A stretch of 64,000 bases of DNA from Carposina sasakii. Its lineage: Eukaryota; Arthropoda; Insecta; Lepidoptera; Carposinidae. The DNA is taken from NCBI GenBank assembly GCA_014607495.2, contig CP053157.1, positions 496,001 through 560,000 of the forward strand, written 5' to 3'. The notes beneath the pieces are model-generated. The model saw only the letters and a list, made by a program, of their open reading frames with translations. It made no database searches and was not told where the DNA came from. The translations under genes were made by a program, and so were the position numbers. Numbering within the stretch: position 1 is the first letter of the stretch; each line of letters starts with the position of its first letter. Below are positions 43,146 through 53,524 of this stretch, in pieces.

Positions 43146-44512
43146 TTTTTTCAATTTACTCATTACTTACACCGCTCTTGTCATTTACTATAGTACCATT
43201 TTAAATTTAATAAAATAGTTTTTAACTCAACAGAACCACAATAGATCGTGGAATAGGCCTACCGGGGAAACCACGTAAAAAAAACGCGTCATGTACACTA
43301 CCTCACGGGTGGCGCGGAAACGTGTGCATATTATGAATAACACAACTTTTTCAACATTTTGCATCGCTATATCTCCGAAATGGCGATTCTTAGGAAAAAA
43401 AGTGTATGAACAATTTTTGTAGATAATTGGATGATGAATAATTTTTGTCTCACCTATTTTCATGATAGAACTTACCGTTTAGCTGGAAAACTCAAAAAAC
43501 CGATTTTTGCAACATTTGACCTTCAATAAAAAAATTTCCACACATTGGATTGATGTGGATAATTGACAAATTGTATGTAATGGTGTTCCCAACATTCATG
43601 CAAATTTTTAGCAAGGTGCGAATTAATGTAACCTTACCCCTATTTTTGTAGCTAATTTGACTGGACTAAAAAATGAGAATTTTTATAATCAAATTGATTT
43701 CAGGTCGCTTGAAAATTGATCGTAAGCATAATTTGAACAATGTATATAATGAAGAAAAGAATCAGCAGAGTAATTGACAGGGAGAAGGTCGTCAGTTGAA
43801 TAATATAGATGGTTAATGCATACTCGGATTGAATACCTGCTCGGCACATATAATCCCCTTGCTGACGATTTTACCCCTATCGATAGATCTGCTGACGCTT
43901 TTTTTTATCATTTTTATAGCATAAAGAATAACCTGTATCAGTTTCATTCGACCGGAAATGAAATGAAAATAATTATTTTTAATATAGGTATATATAACCT
44001 GCTGACGTACAACCCGCCATTTTCTTCACAGCTGACGGTTTCTATAATTATTATTATTGTTAAAACTACTGATGTGCAAATTTTCGGACGAACAGAAATA
44101 ATTTTTGGTTTTTTTTTTTTGACATACTTGAAATTCTCTCCCCACCCTTACTGGAGCTGCTGACGTTCGAGTTACTCAATGACTATCCATGAAAAGTACG
44201 TTATGACATTAATCAATCGACCAGAAATGATTTTGTAAAATGCAACGCTACCTCCCGGACTATAATGTAAGCTAGTAAGCTCACGAGTGACCCCTGTCTA
44301 GAGTCCGACCATGATATATGTTGATTAATGGAATACATACATAAACTGTAACATATAACAACACTTGGACATATAATGAAGAAAGGACTTAGAGGATACG
44401 CGATAGTCAATATACTGACTAAGCTACGCAGTGTGAACTAATCACTTAGATTTGCCTTTCACAATAGTTTACTCTTCTATCACTAGCTCAATGGCGACCC
44501 AAAAACTGACAT

Positions 44513-44766
44513 TAGTCATCATCATCATTATCAGCCTATTGCAGTCCACTGCTGGACGTAGGGGCACGCCACAAGTCTCCCGTGGGGGGTATTTATCCAT
44601 AGCCACCACGCTGGGCAGGCGGGTTGGTGACCGCAGTTTGTATTTTGGACTATGTTGTCAACACGGGAGGCGCTGCTGCCCACCTCCCGAGACCCCTAAT
44701 CGTACGATACCTGCGGGCAGACATGAGGTGATACGAATTTTACTCTGCCGGCACCACGCGGCTGGT
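44513..44766 (-). mobile_element. RTE-tail SINE-like element, full length (family A)
   Basis: Starts (in reverse) with the CATCATCATTATCAGCC tail and CTATTGCAGTCCACTGCTGG, and ends CTGCCGGCACCACGCGGC. All family landmarks are present. Confidence 0.75.
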
Positions 44767-45219
44767 AATAAAACTGCCATCAAAACGTTTTGAAAAAAAA
44801 ATATTTCAAGAAAAAACTTGACCACAATGTCACTCTCATGACAAATCTAATGATACCCCTCAAGCTCAAATGCGACTTTTGCTCTAGAGCATGCCAAAGA
44901 CATACATAAATATATTCAAACGTACACTCGGAACACCTAACGCTCCATCTGGCGCAGTCGGGTAATAAATGTATTCGCTTTAAATATAAATATGTTTCCA
45001 TAACTCTATCTTTCGATAAATAAGCCAAGGTGTCTGATTTTTTAAACCGACTAATTTGAACTAAAACGTCATATTTTTTAAATATTCTCAACCAGATCAA
45101 GTTGGCAATTATGAACGAAACTTTGGTCTCCTCCTTCCTACCTTTTATAATAACATACCTACATCAAAATAAGAAATTTCAGAAATTCAAAATGTACTAA
45201 GTACTTGGTTATTTTTTTC
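44767..45219. other. No recognisable feature
   Basis: Contains CATCTGGCGCAGTCGGGTAA near 44945, a phrase with a counterpart at 61110 (CGTCGCGCAGTCGGGTAA), so part of this is an unnamed repeat. No gene; the 106-codon minus frame has no motif. Confidence 0.35.
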
Positions 45220-45412
45220 CTGTGCCGATGCAGGGCTTCACTAGCCAATACATCTGCTGTATCTCCTGCCGTACAAAATATCATACCTAATAGTCGACTA
45301 AGGACTTCAAGAAATGAGAAAGGATTTCATTTACAGCTGTCCCCGCTATGCAGCCTACTGCAGGATTTCCTTTATGATCTTGCCATTCTGGCTACCCCTT
45401 TTTGGGAACATA
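45220..45412 (-). repeat. Dispersed repeat R1 copy
   Basis: In reverse: GATGCAGGGCTTCACTAGCC, AGTCGACTAAGGACTTC, CTGTCCCCGCTATGC, CATTCTGGCTACCCC. Confidence 0.6.
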
Positions 45413-45455
45413 GAAATATAATTCTATATTCTTCACAGAAAATATGTAAATCTTA

Positions 45456-45600
45456 CTAGTGGACGCCCGCGACTCCGTCCGTGTGGACTGCGGAAAAAAA
45501 AACAAAATATCGAAATTATCCGGGATAAAAATATTTTCCTGGGATAAATTGTAGCCTATGTGTTATATTTATATGTAAGCTTTATAATATATAGCTTACA
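45456..45600 (-). mobile_element. Lep1-type Helitron, truncated
   Basis: CTAGTGGACGCCCGCGACTC end intact; ends in a small palindrome (TTATATGTAAGC...GCTTACATATAA). Confidence 0.65.
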
Positions 45601-46138
45601 TATAAGAATAACGCAAAAAAACACTAAATGTATTTTGATGAATCTTTTTTTGCGTTCTTACTGTGTTTTAATCGTCAATTATACCCTTTAAATATACCTA
45701 TACTATAGAACCTCTTATGTTAAAACAGTATGATTTATAGGGAACGATTTTAAGGTCACTGTATACCTAACGGGGGTACGACGTGAACGGTTCCGTATGC
45801 GGAATTTAGGAAAATCATAATTTACGTTGGTACTTCCGAAAACAAACGTATGGCTTTATGATATACCCAATGCCCATATAGTATGCCTTTTTGGCGAAAT
45901 ATGTCACTGATCTAATAAATATAAAGATAACCTTTATTGTATTATGTTTTGAGCAAATAAATTACCATTATTTATATTCATGTTTTTGTACGTGTTACTC
46001 GTATTCTTATAATAGCTAAGTACATAACTTAAGTTACATATAAATTACTTTGGTAAAATTTTCGCGTAACAGATTTTAATGCTTTCCAGTTTATAGGTAT
46101 AAAATTAGTAGGTCACAAACGCAGGACCCCCAAAAATC
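45601..46138. other. No recognisable feature
   Basis: AT-rich, no gene or named repeat. Confidence 0.35.
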
Positions 46139-46379
46139 TTGCTAATATTAAAAACGCGAAAGGTTGTAAGTATGGATGAATGGACGGATGGATGGAAGGA
46201 TGTTTTACGTAAAAACGGCTAGAGCGATTTTAATAAAATTTGGTAAGGAGTTAGCTGACACCCTGGATTAACACATAGGCTACTTTTTATCCCGGGAAAA
46301 TATTATTATCCTGGATAATTTTCGCATTTTGTTTTTTCTACAGTCCACGTGGACGAAGTCGCGGGCGTACACCAGTATA
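46139..46379 (+). mobile_element. Lep1-type Helitron, near full length
   Basis: Opens TGCTAATATTAAAAACGCGA and runs through GATGGATGGAAGGATGTTTT and GAGTTAGCTGACACCCTGG to GTCGCGGGCGTACACCAG, where the end is CCAG rather than CTAG. Confidence 0.7.
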
Positions 46380-46549
46380 GCATAAAATGATTAAGTATTA
46401 AGTTTGCACTCTATGAAAAGGTGTGTATACATTGAACTCCCATTTGTTTTGTCCACGTCCTAACTCTGTTTTGTATACGACGACCTTAAGTTGACCCAAG
46501 GAGATGAAAGTATGTCGGAGCTGCCAAAATCTTGATTCGTACCTGAGCT

Positions 46550-46765
46550 CAATTTTAATAATATTACATTTTAAGCCTCGAGCACACGCCTACGCATACG
46601 CATCCGGTCTGCCCGTGCCTATTCAGTCTCAGAAATCACACTGCGGTCACCAGCCCGCACTGCCCAGCGTGGTGACTATAGGCAAATACCCTCCTATGGC
46701 ACTGTAGCCTTGTGACGTGGCCTGGGGGAGGCCTACGTCCAGCAGTGGACTGCAATAGGTTTATG
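46550..46765 (+). repeat. RTE-tail SINE-like repeat (family A), fused 5' end
   Basis: The middle and tail are normal (CACTGCGGTCACCAGCCCG, GGAGGCCTACGTCCAGCAG). The 5' end is replaced by CCTCGAGCACACGCCTACGC, a repeat also seen at 58150-58195 and 62395-62435. Confidence 0.6.
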
Positions 46766-47322
46766 TGAACCTTTATACTTGTAGACTTCCTTCTCAGGTG
46801 AGGGTTACTTCAAGGGTCAAAATATAACTTGAAATATGATGAGTCCACTTTTAGTTCTAACTTCCATGGTTTAACCGCAATGTGGTTACAGTACGTGCTA
46901 AGTACTCAGTAAATGCATTTGGGAATGATTATGTAGATGTTGTTACTGTCTATGATAAAAAAGAATACTAAGTCTTATTTTGTTATTTTTAGTGGTAAGT
47001 TGAGGGCACTCAATTTGAGTGAGAAAAATTCAAAGAAAAGTCTTTTAAGTCAAAGAAAAACTAATGTAACGCGAGTGAACAAGTCATTTTTCATTATGTT
47101 TATTGTATTTTTTTAAGTTTGACTCAACGATTAATGATATTTGGTTCTGAGAACCGAATAACTGTTCTGGATTATTATCCAGAACTTAGAAACAGGTTTA
47201 CTTAGAAGTGCTCGTAATCGTAGGAGCGAAATGTCACTCTACATCGCTTTCACACTGGGAACTTATTTCTAAGTCTAATTTAACAGTAGGTATAGTAACT
47301 CTGTAGAATCATTTATTTTTTA
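46766..47322. other. No recognisable feature
   Basis: Has an imperfect hairpin GGTTCTGAGAACC near 47140; otherwise featureless. Confidence 0.35.
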
Positions 47323-47700
47323 TACAGGATGTTTTTTCGTTGTCACCCTTAACGAAGCGTACGTACTCTATACATTAAATAAATTAAGTTTATGCCAAAA
47401 AAATGCTGGGTAATGATGTATATATAAAAAAAAATTGTTAATTGATCGGTCGAAATTTATAGTGTCCAGTGTTTATGTTAGTTTTTTCATTGACAAATAT
47501 TAATTATTTCTCGTGAAAAAATCTTGTTACACGCGTCAATGTGCATTTATGCAGAAAAACACTGTCTATTTACTCAACTTTGGACCCTAATATTTTGGAA
47601 ACCAGACACTTCCCAGGTATGCTTCATGGAGAAAAATTATCGTGATGATGAGGAGATTCCGTAGTTTTCGGGAACGTTGACGCCCAAAAATCATTCTGTA
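47323..47700. mobile_element. MITE-1 copy, reverse
   Basis: TACAGGATGTTTTTTCGTTG at the left and CCCAAAAATCATTCTGTA at the right, about 378 bp; the same internal order as 794-1158 in reverse. Confidence 0.8.
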
Positions 47701-48251
47701 TACGAGATGAACGTTAGTATGGAAGTTCGTTATTGTTAAAAATGAAACCACTTAACATAATGAATGTTTCATAGTCCACGCGGGCCGAGTCGCGGGCAAC
47801 AACTAACTATATGTATGAATGGCTAGATTATGTATAAAACAATAAAAATATCAATAAAAAAATATACAAAATACGTCATTAACTTATAAACACTTTGCGA
47901 GTGTAATAATGACTTAAAAATCGCTTGCCTACTCGTAAAAATAATTGTCAAAGACATAAAACATCTTTGTAGAGCAGAAAAATAATGCTATTATCAAGTT
48001 TGATACTGGCCGGCGCGGGGCTAAAATAGAAACCTGCGGTGAAATGTCAGGAGGTGGCACGCCTGCGCCCCGGACTCAATGTTGCCACCCGTAGAAAACC
48101 AATTTACTGCGTCACGTCCTGTATTTACTTTTTATTCTGTGGCAAGTTCCCTATTCTAGCTCTATTTGATATATCTCTACAGTCTTGTGTATAGAAACTT
48201 CTGGAAAAAAGAAATGGCGGATTTGATCAGCTGATACCTCTATTTTCCTTC

Positions 48252-48465
48252 ATAATCATCATCAGCCTATTGCAGTCCACTGCTGGACGTAGGCCTCTCC
48301 CAGAGCACGCCTCAAGACTGCCATGGGGGGTATTTGCCCATAGTCACCACGCTGGGCAGGCGGGTTGGTGACCGCAGTTTATATTTTGGACTATGTTGTT
48401 AACACGGGAGGCGCTGCTGCCCACCTCCCGGAAACCCTCAATCGCCTCCTCTTACAGTACCTATG
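48252..48465 (-). mobile_element. RTE-tail SINE-like repeat (family A)
   Basis: ATCATCATCAGCCTATTGCA through GCCATGGGGGGTATTTGCC and GGCGCTGCTGCCCACCTCC. The terminal CCGGCACCACGCGG is lost. Confidence 0.75.
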
Positions 48466-49028
48466 GGACTATTTTCCTTAGTTTATAGGAAATATCATAC
48501 CACCAGCAGTCTACATTCATTTCTAATGGCATCAACCACTAGAGCAGTTCACCAAATAGTTCCTTTGAATGATGGCGTATATGAAACGGACATTTGGATA
48601 GCAGAGCTTGCAGTTGACTCGCTACGCAAAATTGCTGTTGACGTCAGTTGTTCAGATGTCAGCCATTTTGTTTTTCATTTGTATGAACATTTTGCTATAG
48701 TTATGCGGCTGTAGTATCAGGCAATACTCCATTTGATAGACACTAGAATTAGACCCCCTGACCTTATTTTCTTAGGACATGGGAAACTGCAATTACTATT
48801 TCCTTTACATTTCATTTTACATAGAGATCGATTCCGTAAAAAGACGTAGGCCGTTTAAAGTAAAGGTAATAAAAACGGACTTCCAGTTCTGAATAATTTC
48901 AGGTGACGCATATACAATATACCTGACGAGTTATGTAAAAACTTGTAAGAGAAAATGTTGGAATTTCCACATTTGCACATAGCAACCCCGCTTCCGTCTC
49001 TTATCAAATTCGAAATTCGGAATCAAGC
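48466..49028. other. No recognised repeat; upstream of a candidate gene start
   Basis: One of the few stretches without a repeat copy. An 83-codon plus frame (48463-48714) begins inside the SINE and has no motif. Confidence 0.35.
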
Positions 49029-49200
49029 TCAGTGTGGTTTCAACTTTGGCGGGAGATGCACGTCCCTTCGCCGATTTTTCATTACGATCGCGAATTCTCT
49101 CGAAACGAAGACAAACTTAGTATTTTGAATGATGTGAAGTGAATAGAAATAATTCAGTGCTAGTGTTTAGTGGTTATGATGATTATATAGTGACGTTACA
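49029..49200 (+). promoter_or_regulatory. Candidate core promoter and 5' UTR
   Basis: TCAGTG at 49029 fits the arthropod initiator (TCAGT). The 170 bases down to the ATG at 49201 are GC-richer and free of repeats. No TATA box is seen at -30 and no clear DPE. Speculative. Confidence 0.3.
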
Positions 49201-49234
49201 ATGGTGGTGATAATTTTTCTGGCCATGCTTATTG
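49201..49234 (+). CDS. Candidate first coding exon (signal-peptide-like start)
   Basis: ATG followed by a hydrophobic run, MVVIIFLAMLI, and then ATTG|GTGAGT, a consensus splice donor at 49235. A short first exon that encodes a signal peptide start and ends in phase 1 before a long intron is common for secreted or membrane proteins of insects. The bases upstream look like a 5' UTR. There is no second exon that I can identify in the window, so the product is unknown and the call may be chance. Confidence 0.35.
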
Positions 49235-49602
49235 GTGAGTTTTGGGAAATGTATAATATTCTTATAATACGAGTAGAGTGTAAATCTACATTATTCGTAA
49301 TGTTTTAAATATGTTATAAGGTTAAAAAATATCTTGAATGATTTTATATTTAGCAAGCAACCTCGTTAATTTTATAAAAACCCGTTTTTCTACGCGACTT
49401 TACATGACTGTAATAACAACTTTAGTGTAAGCACTATGTTTTTAGAAAATAAATAATCGTTCATTTACTCGTTTATAAAGTCTTGAATTTTCCCAAAATA
49501 AGGAAGACGTAGACCTTTGATCTCTACTCGTGTAGCAGTGATGTGTGAACAAAACGTTACAATTTTATTATACACGTGATAGGTGGCACAAGAAATACAT
49601 AC
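49235..49602 (+). other. Possible first intron of the candidate gene
   Basis: AT-rich non-coding sequence following the GTGAGT donor. Confidence 0.25.
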
Positions 49603-49605
49603 TTA

Positions 49606-49731
49606 GGAGACGACCACACAGAACAGACGTAAGACACGGACCCGTCGCAGTCGCGGCGCCCATTTAATTTACTTTAATCGGGCGCCGCGACTGTGACGGG
49701 TCCGTGTCTTACGTTCTGTGTGGTGGTCCCC
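49606..49731. mobile_element. 126-bp palindromic MITE with TTA target duplication
   Basis: GGAGACGACCACACAGAAC at the left is mirrored by GTTCTGTGTGGTGGTCCCC at the right. Near-perfect pairing (GACACGGACCCGTC, GCGGCGCCC) runs almost to the centre. TTA flanks both sides (49603-49605, 49732-49734). A Harbinger-type MITE is likely. It is GC-rich against an AT-rich background. Confidence 0.85.
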
Positions 49732-49873
49732 TTAAAAAAATCTAAATAAAATATATATTGTTCTGTGACACCAATTGCCAAAAAATAATAAAAATTAAAT
49801 CTTATTATTATAAAGAGAAAAGATTCCTATTACAAGTAATATATAAGATTACTATTTCATGTTTGCCAAGAAA

Positions 49874-50086
49874 TTAATGTCCATTATTTGACCCTATTAA
49901 CTTGAGTTTTTTTTTAAATTCGGTGTTAGAGGGAACTTCGACCAAAGAAACAATTTTACCAGCGAGGGTGAAGTTTGCAAAGTTACGAAACATTTCTACC
50001 AAATCGCCGTTAGATTTCATCATGTCATTTAAAGGCTTCCCATTGGAGGAAATGTATGACTTTGCGATCTTTGCTCTCGCTTGTTG
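49874..50086 (-). CDS. Candidate terminal exon, unknown protein
   Basis: A minus-strand open frame of 70 codons plus stop, starting straight after an acceptor-like AATTTAG|CAACAAG at 50087. The product has QQARAKIAKSYISSNGKPLN, then NGDLVEMFRNFANFTLAGKI and VSLVEVPSNTEF. The composition is balanced, unlike the F/Y/K-rich chance frames around it, and hydrophobic residues are spaced as in a folded domain. No family is recognised. It could be the 3' exon of a host gene or a decayed viral or transposon protein. Confidence 0.35.
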   Translation of the reverse strand, partial: QQARAKIAKSYISSNGKPLNDMMKSNGDLVEMFRNFANFTLAGKIVSLVEVPSNTEFKKKLKLIGSNNGH

Positions 50087-50173
50087 CTAAATTACGTTAC
50101 AGAAACATTCCAGAATTTTTTAGAGAATCTAACACTGGTCTTCGGGCATCCTATCCTTCTGATGTGTGAATAT

Positions 50174-50339
50174 TTAAAACTGTGGGGGTGGTGAAAAGGG
50201 AAGCGCTTCCGGCCCCACCGGGCCGCTAGTTGTTGTTCGGCCCATGTATATATTCCAATAATTGTGAGAAACTTCGATATCGCGTTCTAGGATTTCGCAT
50301 TCGATTGTGGTTCTCTCCTGCATCCGATAGATGAGTCCG
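50174..50339 (-). CDS. Candidate exon, unknown protein
   Basis: On the minus strand a pyrimidine-rich TTTTGTTTTGTAG (ends 50340) precedes a frame of about 55 codons containing MQERTTIECEILERDIEVSH and GPVGPEALPFSPPPQ before a stop. The acceptor signal is good. It lies upstream of the candidate at 49874-50086 on the same strand, so both could be one gene; the joining donor is not clear. No family recognised. Confidence 0.25.
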
Positions 50340-50344
50340 CTACA

Positions 50345-51600
50345 AAACAAAACGAATTTTGATAAAACTTGACAATTATATAATAGCTTATAAATCAAAA
50401 TAATAACGCTTTTATATAATAGTTCAGACAGGCAATGTCGCGTACGAAGATAATAAAAGTTACTGTGGACGTAGCATGCTATAAGTAGATCAATCGATCG
50501 GTAGCCAGCCATTACTAAATGTAATTTGTTAGTCGAAATGGATTAACCAAACATTATACAATATGCATATAGGCATATTATTTTCATTATATGATGACCT
50601 TTTTATATAATATCCACAATTTAAAACCTATTTCTATGGCAGACATTCTCAAGGATTTGATAAATCAATCAAACTTTCCTAATGGAACTGATGAAAAAAA
50701 AAATATTTTTGTTTATAAGGAAACGAAAATTAGGGAAATGATAACAAATATTTTACAGAAATTAGTTAGAATTAGATGTGGATCGTAACACAGTTAGTAA
50801 ATTAACTAAGACCAAACATTTGCGAGGTGGTCCACTTTATGTAAAGATAAAACTTTAAAATAAATTCATTTCGCGACTGTACCTATGTAATAATGTGTTA
50901 AATACCTATTAAATAATAACATCCAAAAACACAAGAGCTACCTGAAATGTAGGAAAAGAAAGAAGTTTTCTTCTATCACAATAAGAAATAATATCGACAT
51001 TAATTAAACGTCAATTTTGTGCATGTCGCAAACTAAGAGCACGCTTAGTCTAGCAGCTTGAGGTTCTAAGGCTGCCTTCCACCAGATATGTGCTATGCTA
51101 CGTTGTACCAATCATATTAATTGGTCCATATTTTCAATGAATTTGATCGGTGGATTTCATACACATCTATAGCAAAGTAGAGTAGTGGAAAAGCAGCTTG
51201 AAAGTGTGGGATAAGGTCCCGAAGAATACGAGTACCGGTACACGCGGGGAAAAAGTAACAGAAAAAACATCTGCGGGTAGGTAGGTAGTTAGGTACCCAA
51301 AGGCTTAAAACCTACCTTTATGTTCACGGTTAACCTGTTCTAGAAGGTTTTAATCGTGTAAATAATATAAAGGCTCCGAGGCTCCGATGAATATATATCT
51401 TAAATATAACAAAATTTGTTTTCTTTTATTCTGTATTGTACGCAAAAAATACATTTGGAATAAACATTTCCTTGGGGGAAAATTATGTGAAAACCTTTTT
51501 TTAATTTAATATTTCGCAGTAACCTGATAAAAAACTTTTCTCATATTTCGTAGACATCCAGGAATAAGTTACGTGCAGAAAAGTGTAAATAATATTAAAA
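50345..51600. other. No recognised repeat; one weak open frame
   Basis: A plus-strand frame at 50591-50788 includes MADILKDLINQSNFPNGTDE and ends RCGS; it is lysine-rich and has no motif I know. The rest is AT-rich. It is notable that no SINE, Lep1 or R1 copy lies in 49.8-51.6 kb. Confidence 0.35.
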
Positions 51601-51602
51601 TA

Positions 51603-51652
51603 CTAGCGGACGCCCGCGACTCCGTCCGCGCGGACTGCAGAAAAGACAGAAG
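51603..51652 (-). repeat. Lep1 Helitron terminal fragment
   Basis: CTAGCGGACGCCCGCGACTC, then CGTCCGCGCGGACTGCAG, cut after 50 bp and joined to other sequence. Confidence 0.6.
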
Positions 51653-51714
51653 AATTCAGAAGGCGCCATCTGTTGCAGACTTATGGAACGCACGATTAAC
51701 AACAACAACCAATC

Positions 51715-51890
51715 ACTATGGGTGCGCCCACCACCGGGCCCTACACCCTCCACTGACCCTCGGATCTGATAACTCATAATTGCGACAACAGGCACTTGCA
51801 CTAACTACAATCGCCATGAGAAAGATGGTGGTGGGCGCACCCATAGTGAATGTTTGAACTTCCGAATTGTAACGCCTAATACAATTTCAT
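51715..51890. repeat. Repeat R2 copy with inverted part
   Basis: CGCCCACCACCGGGCCCTAC at the left. At the right GATGGTGGTGGGCGCACC, then GTGAATGTTTGAACTTCCGA and GTAACGCCTAATACAATTTC. The same head-to-head arrangement as 25808-26164, but with a shorter loop. Confidence 0.65.
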
Positions 51891-52107
51891 TTATTTAACA
51901 ACAACCAACGTTGATGATCAGTTTTTTATTAATTATTAGTTATTAAGACCATTAATTTAAATAATAACTATCCTATCATCTAAGTTGGACCAAATTACAT
52001 ATATATGCCAATTTTCATGAATATCAGTTGACTCGTTTTTGAGTTTATTCGGAACATACACAGTGACACGGATTTTTTATATATTAAGAATTATTAATAT
52101 AATGTAT
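51891..52107. other. No recognisable feature
   Basis: Includes a Lep1-like TATGCCAATTTTCATGAATATC scrap near 52005; otherwise nothing. Confidence 0.3.
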
Positions 52108-52190
52108 TTATATACCGTTGCTTAGTGCCTACGACACAAGACCTTATGGATCTTAATGTGGGACTAAGTTAATGTGTGTGAAGTGTGTGA
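52108..52190 (+). repeat. SINE B body fragment
   Basis: ATATACCGTTGCTTAGTGCC, ACACAAGACCTTATGGATCT and GTGTGTGAATATTTATTTAT; the head is missing. Confidence 0.65.
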
Positions 52191-52517
52191 ATATTTATTT
52201 ATTTATTATTATTTATCCATGCTTTATTATATTTTTAAATGTTATTGAAAGAAGAGAAGGCAGGCTTTAAATACACTTTGTTTCACGAGGCCTTAATGGC
52301 GTTAAGTAGGCCCTGGGGTAATGAGAATTTAATCAATTGAGAGTTTCAAGAAACTGGAAGATAGATTGTAAGTACGTAGTGTTATGTAGAAAATGAGCAG
52401 TTAATTGTTTTTGTTCCTAGAAGTGTATTTTCGGGTTCGTTCCATTAAATGTTAATACAAAATAAAATAATAAATTTAAGGAAAGAGAAAATATAAAGTT
52501 AACTTTATTTTAGTAGG

Positions 52518-52755
52518 TACGGCCGATTGGTGTAGTTGGTAGTGGCCCTGCCTGCGACGCCATAGGTCCTGGGTTCGAATCCCGGTAGGTGCAAACATTG
52601 ATGTGATGAATATCGATGTTTGTTTCCGAGTCATGGATGTTTATAAACTTATCTATGTATTTACCTACATATACCGTTGCCTAGTACCCACGACACAAGA
52701 CCTTAGGGATCTTAGTGTGGGATTAGGTCAATGTGTTGTGAAGTATGTGAATGTG
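52518..52755 (+). mobile_element. tRNA-derived SINE (family B), full length
   Basis: ACGGCCGATTGGTGTAGTTG (A-box region), GTCCTGGGTTCGAATCCC (B-box), then the body GATGAATATCGATGTTTG, GATCTTAGTGTGGGATTAGG and a TGTGTGTG tail. About 238 bp. Confidence 0.85.
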
Positions 52756-53520
52756 TGTGTGTGAATATGTTACCTATACCAAATAAGGCTTTGATCTCTT
52801 TTTTTGGTCCAGTAGTTCTGGCGCACAGCCGGGTCCATCCCCATTTACGTTTCATTACCAAATTTAGTTTTAGTTATGTACCTGTTTTTTACTGGTTTAT
52901 AAAAAAAAATTTGGTTGAAACTGGAATTTAAGAAACTTGTCACTAGAATATGGAATAAAAACCGGTGGCATGTGGAAAATATTTACCGGTACAAAACTCG
53001 CCGGTTGAATGTGGAAGGAAAACCCGCACAGCGTGTTTACATGTATGTATGTATAGATGTATTACTACTGATATAGCAACATTTCCACTGATATAGCAAC
53101 ATTACCACCGTCCGCAAATAAAGGTAAAAGGGCGACAAAATGGCGATTATTAATAGAAAAACGTAACCTTAGCTGGTAGGTCGCTAAATTACCCGACCTT
53201 AGTTATGTTATGTAACGAACTAGGGGTGGGCCATGGAAAAATCCAGCGAATGGTCACCCCAAAATAACTTTCGTATTTCTTTTCATAATATTTAATTATG
53301 TTTCCGGCATTTTCTGATGATGTAGTTATTCCTCGTGATTGAATAGGCGAGGTAGGTGTTTCTTTGCGGCTATGATTTTTTCTTGTAACGGCAATAATAT
53401 TGAAGGAGATCCAAAAAGATGTCGACCGCATGGCAACGACTGGTTCTGTACGTTTAGACACATATACACCCGGCACTGACATGCCTTGGAGGAACTGGAA
53501 ATATATATATACATACATAA
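52756..53520. other. No recognisable feature
   Basis: A short direct repeat of ACTGATATAGCAACATT at 53067-53105. A long minus frame (53189-53809) runs through the R1 repeat and is not a gene. Confidence 0.4.
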
Positions 53521-53524
53521 CACA

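Larger units (their letters stand above)
40209..44265. mobile_element. Giant palindromic (foldback) DNA transposon, Academ-like
   Basis: The left arm 40212-42181 and right arm 42302-44262 are near-identical inverted copies of about 1.97 kb around a 120-bp spacer. Terminal repeats TAGTCCGGGAGGTAGCGTTG are flanked by TAA on both sides (40209-40211, 44263-44265), a likely 3-bp target duplication. Each arm carries the C-terminal part of one gene, facing outward. The encoded PIN/XPG-like nuclease motif and cysteine cluster match the described contents of Academ transposons; assignment to that superfamily is inference. Confidence 0.85.

Noticed and set aside
50591..50788. Plus-strand frame starting MADILKDL inside a repeat-free island
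   Set aside because: Lysine- and asparagine-rich composition as in AT-rich chance frames; no splice context and no motif. Kept only as a remark.
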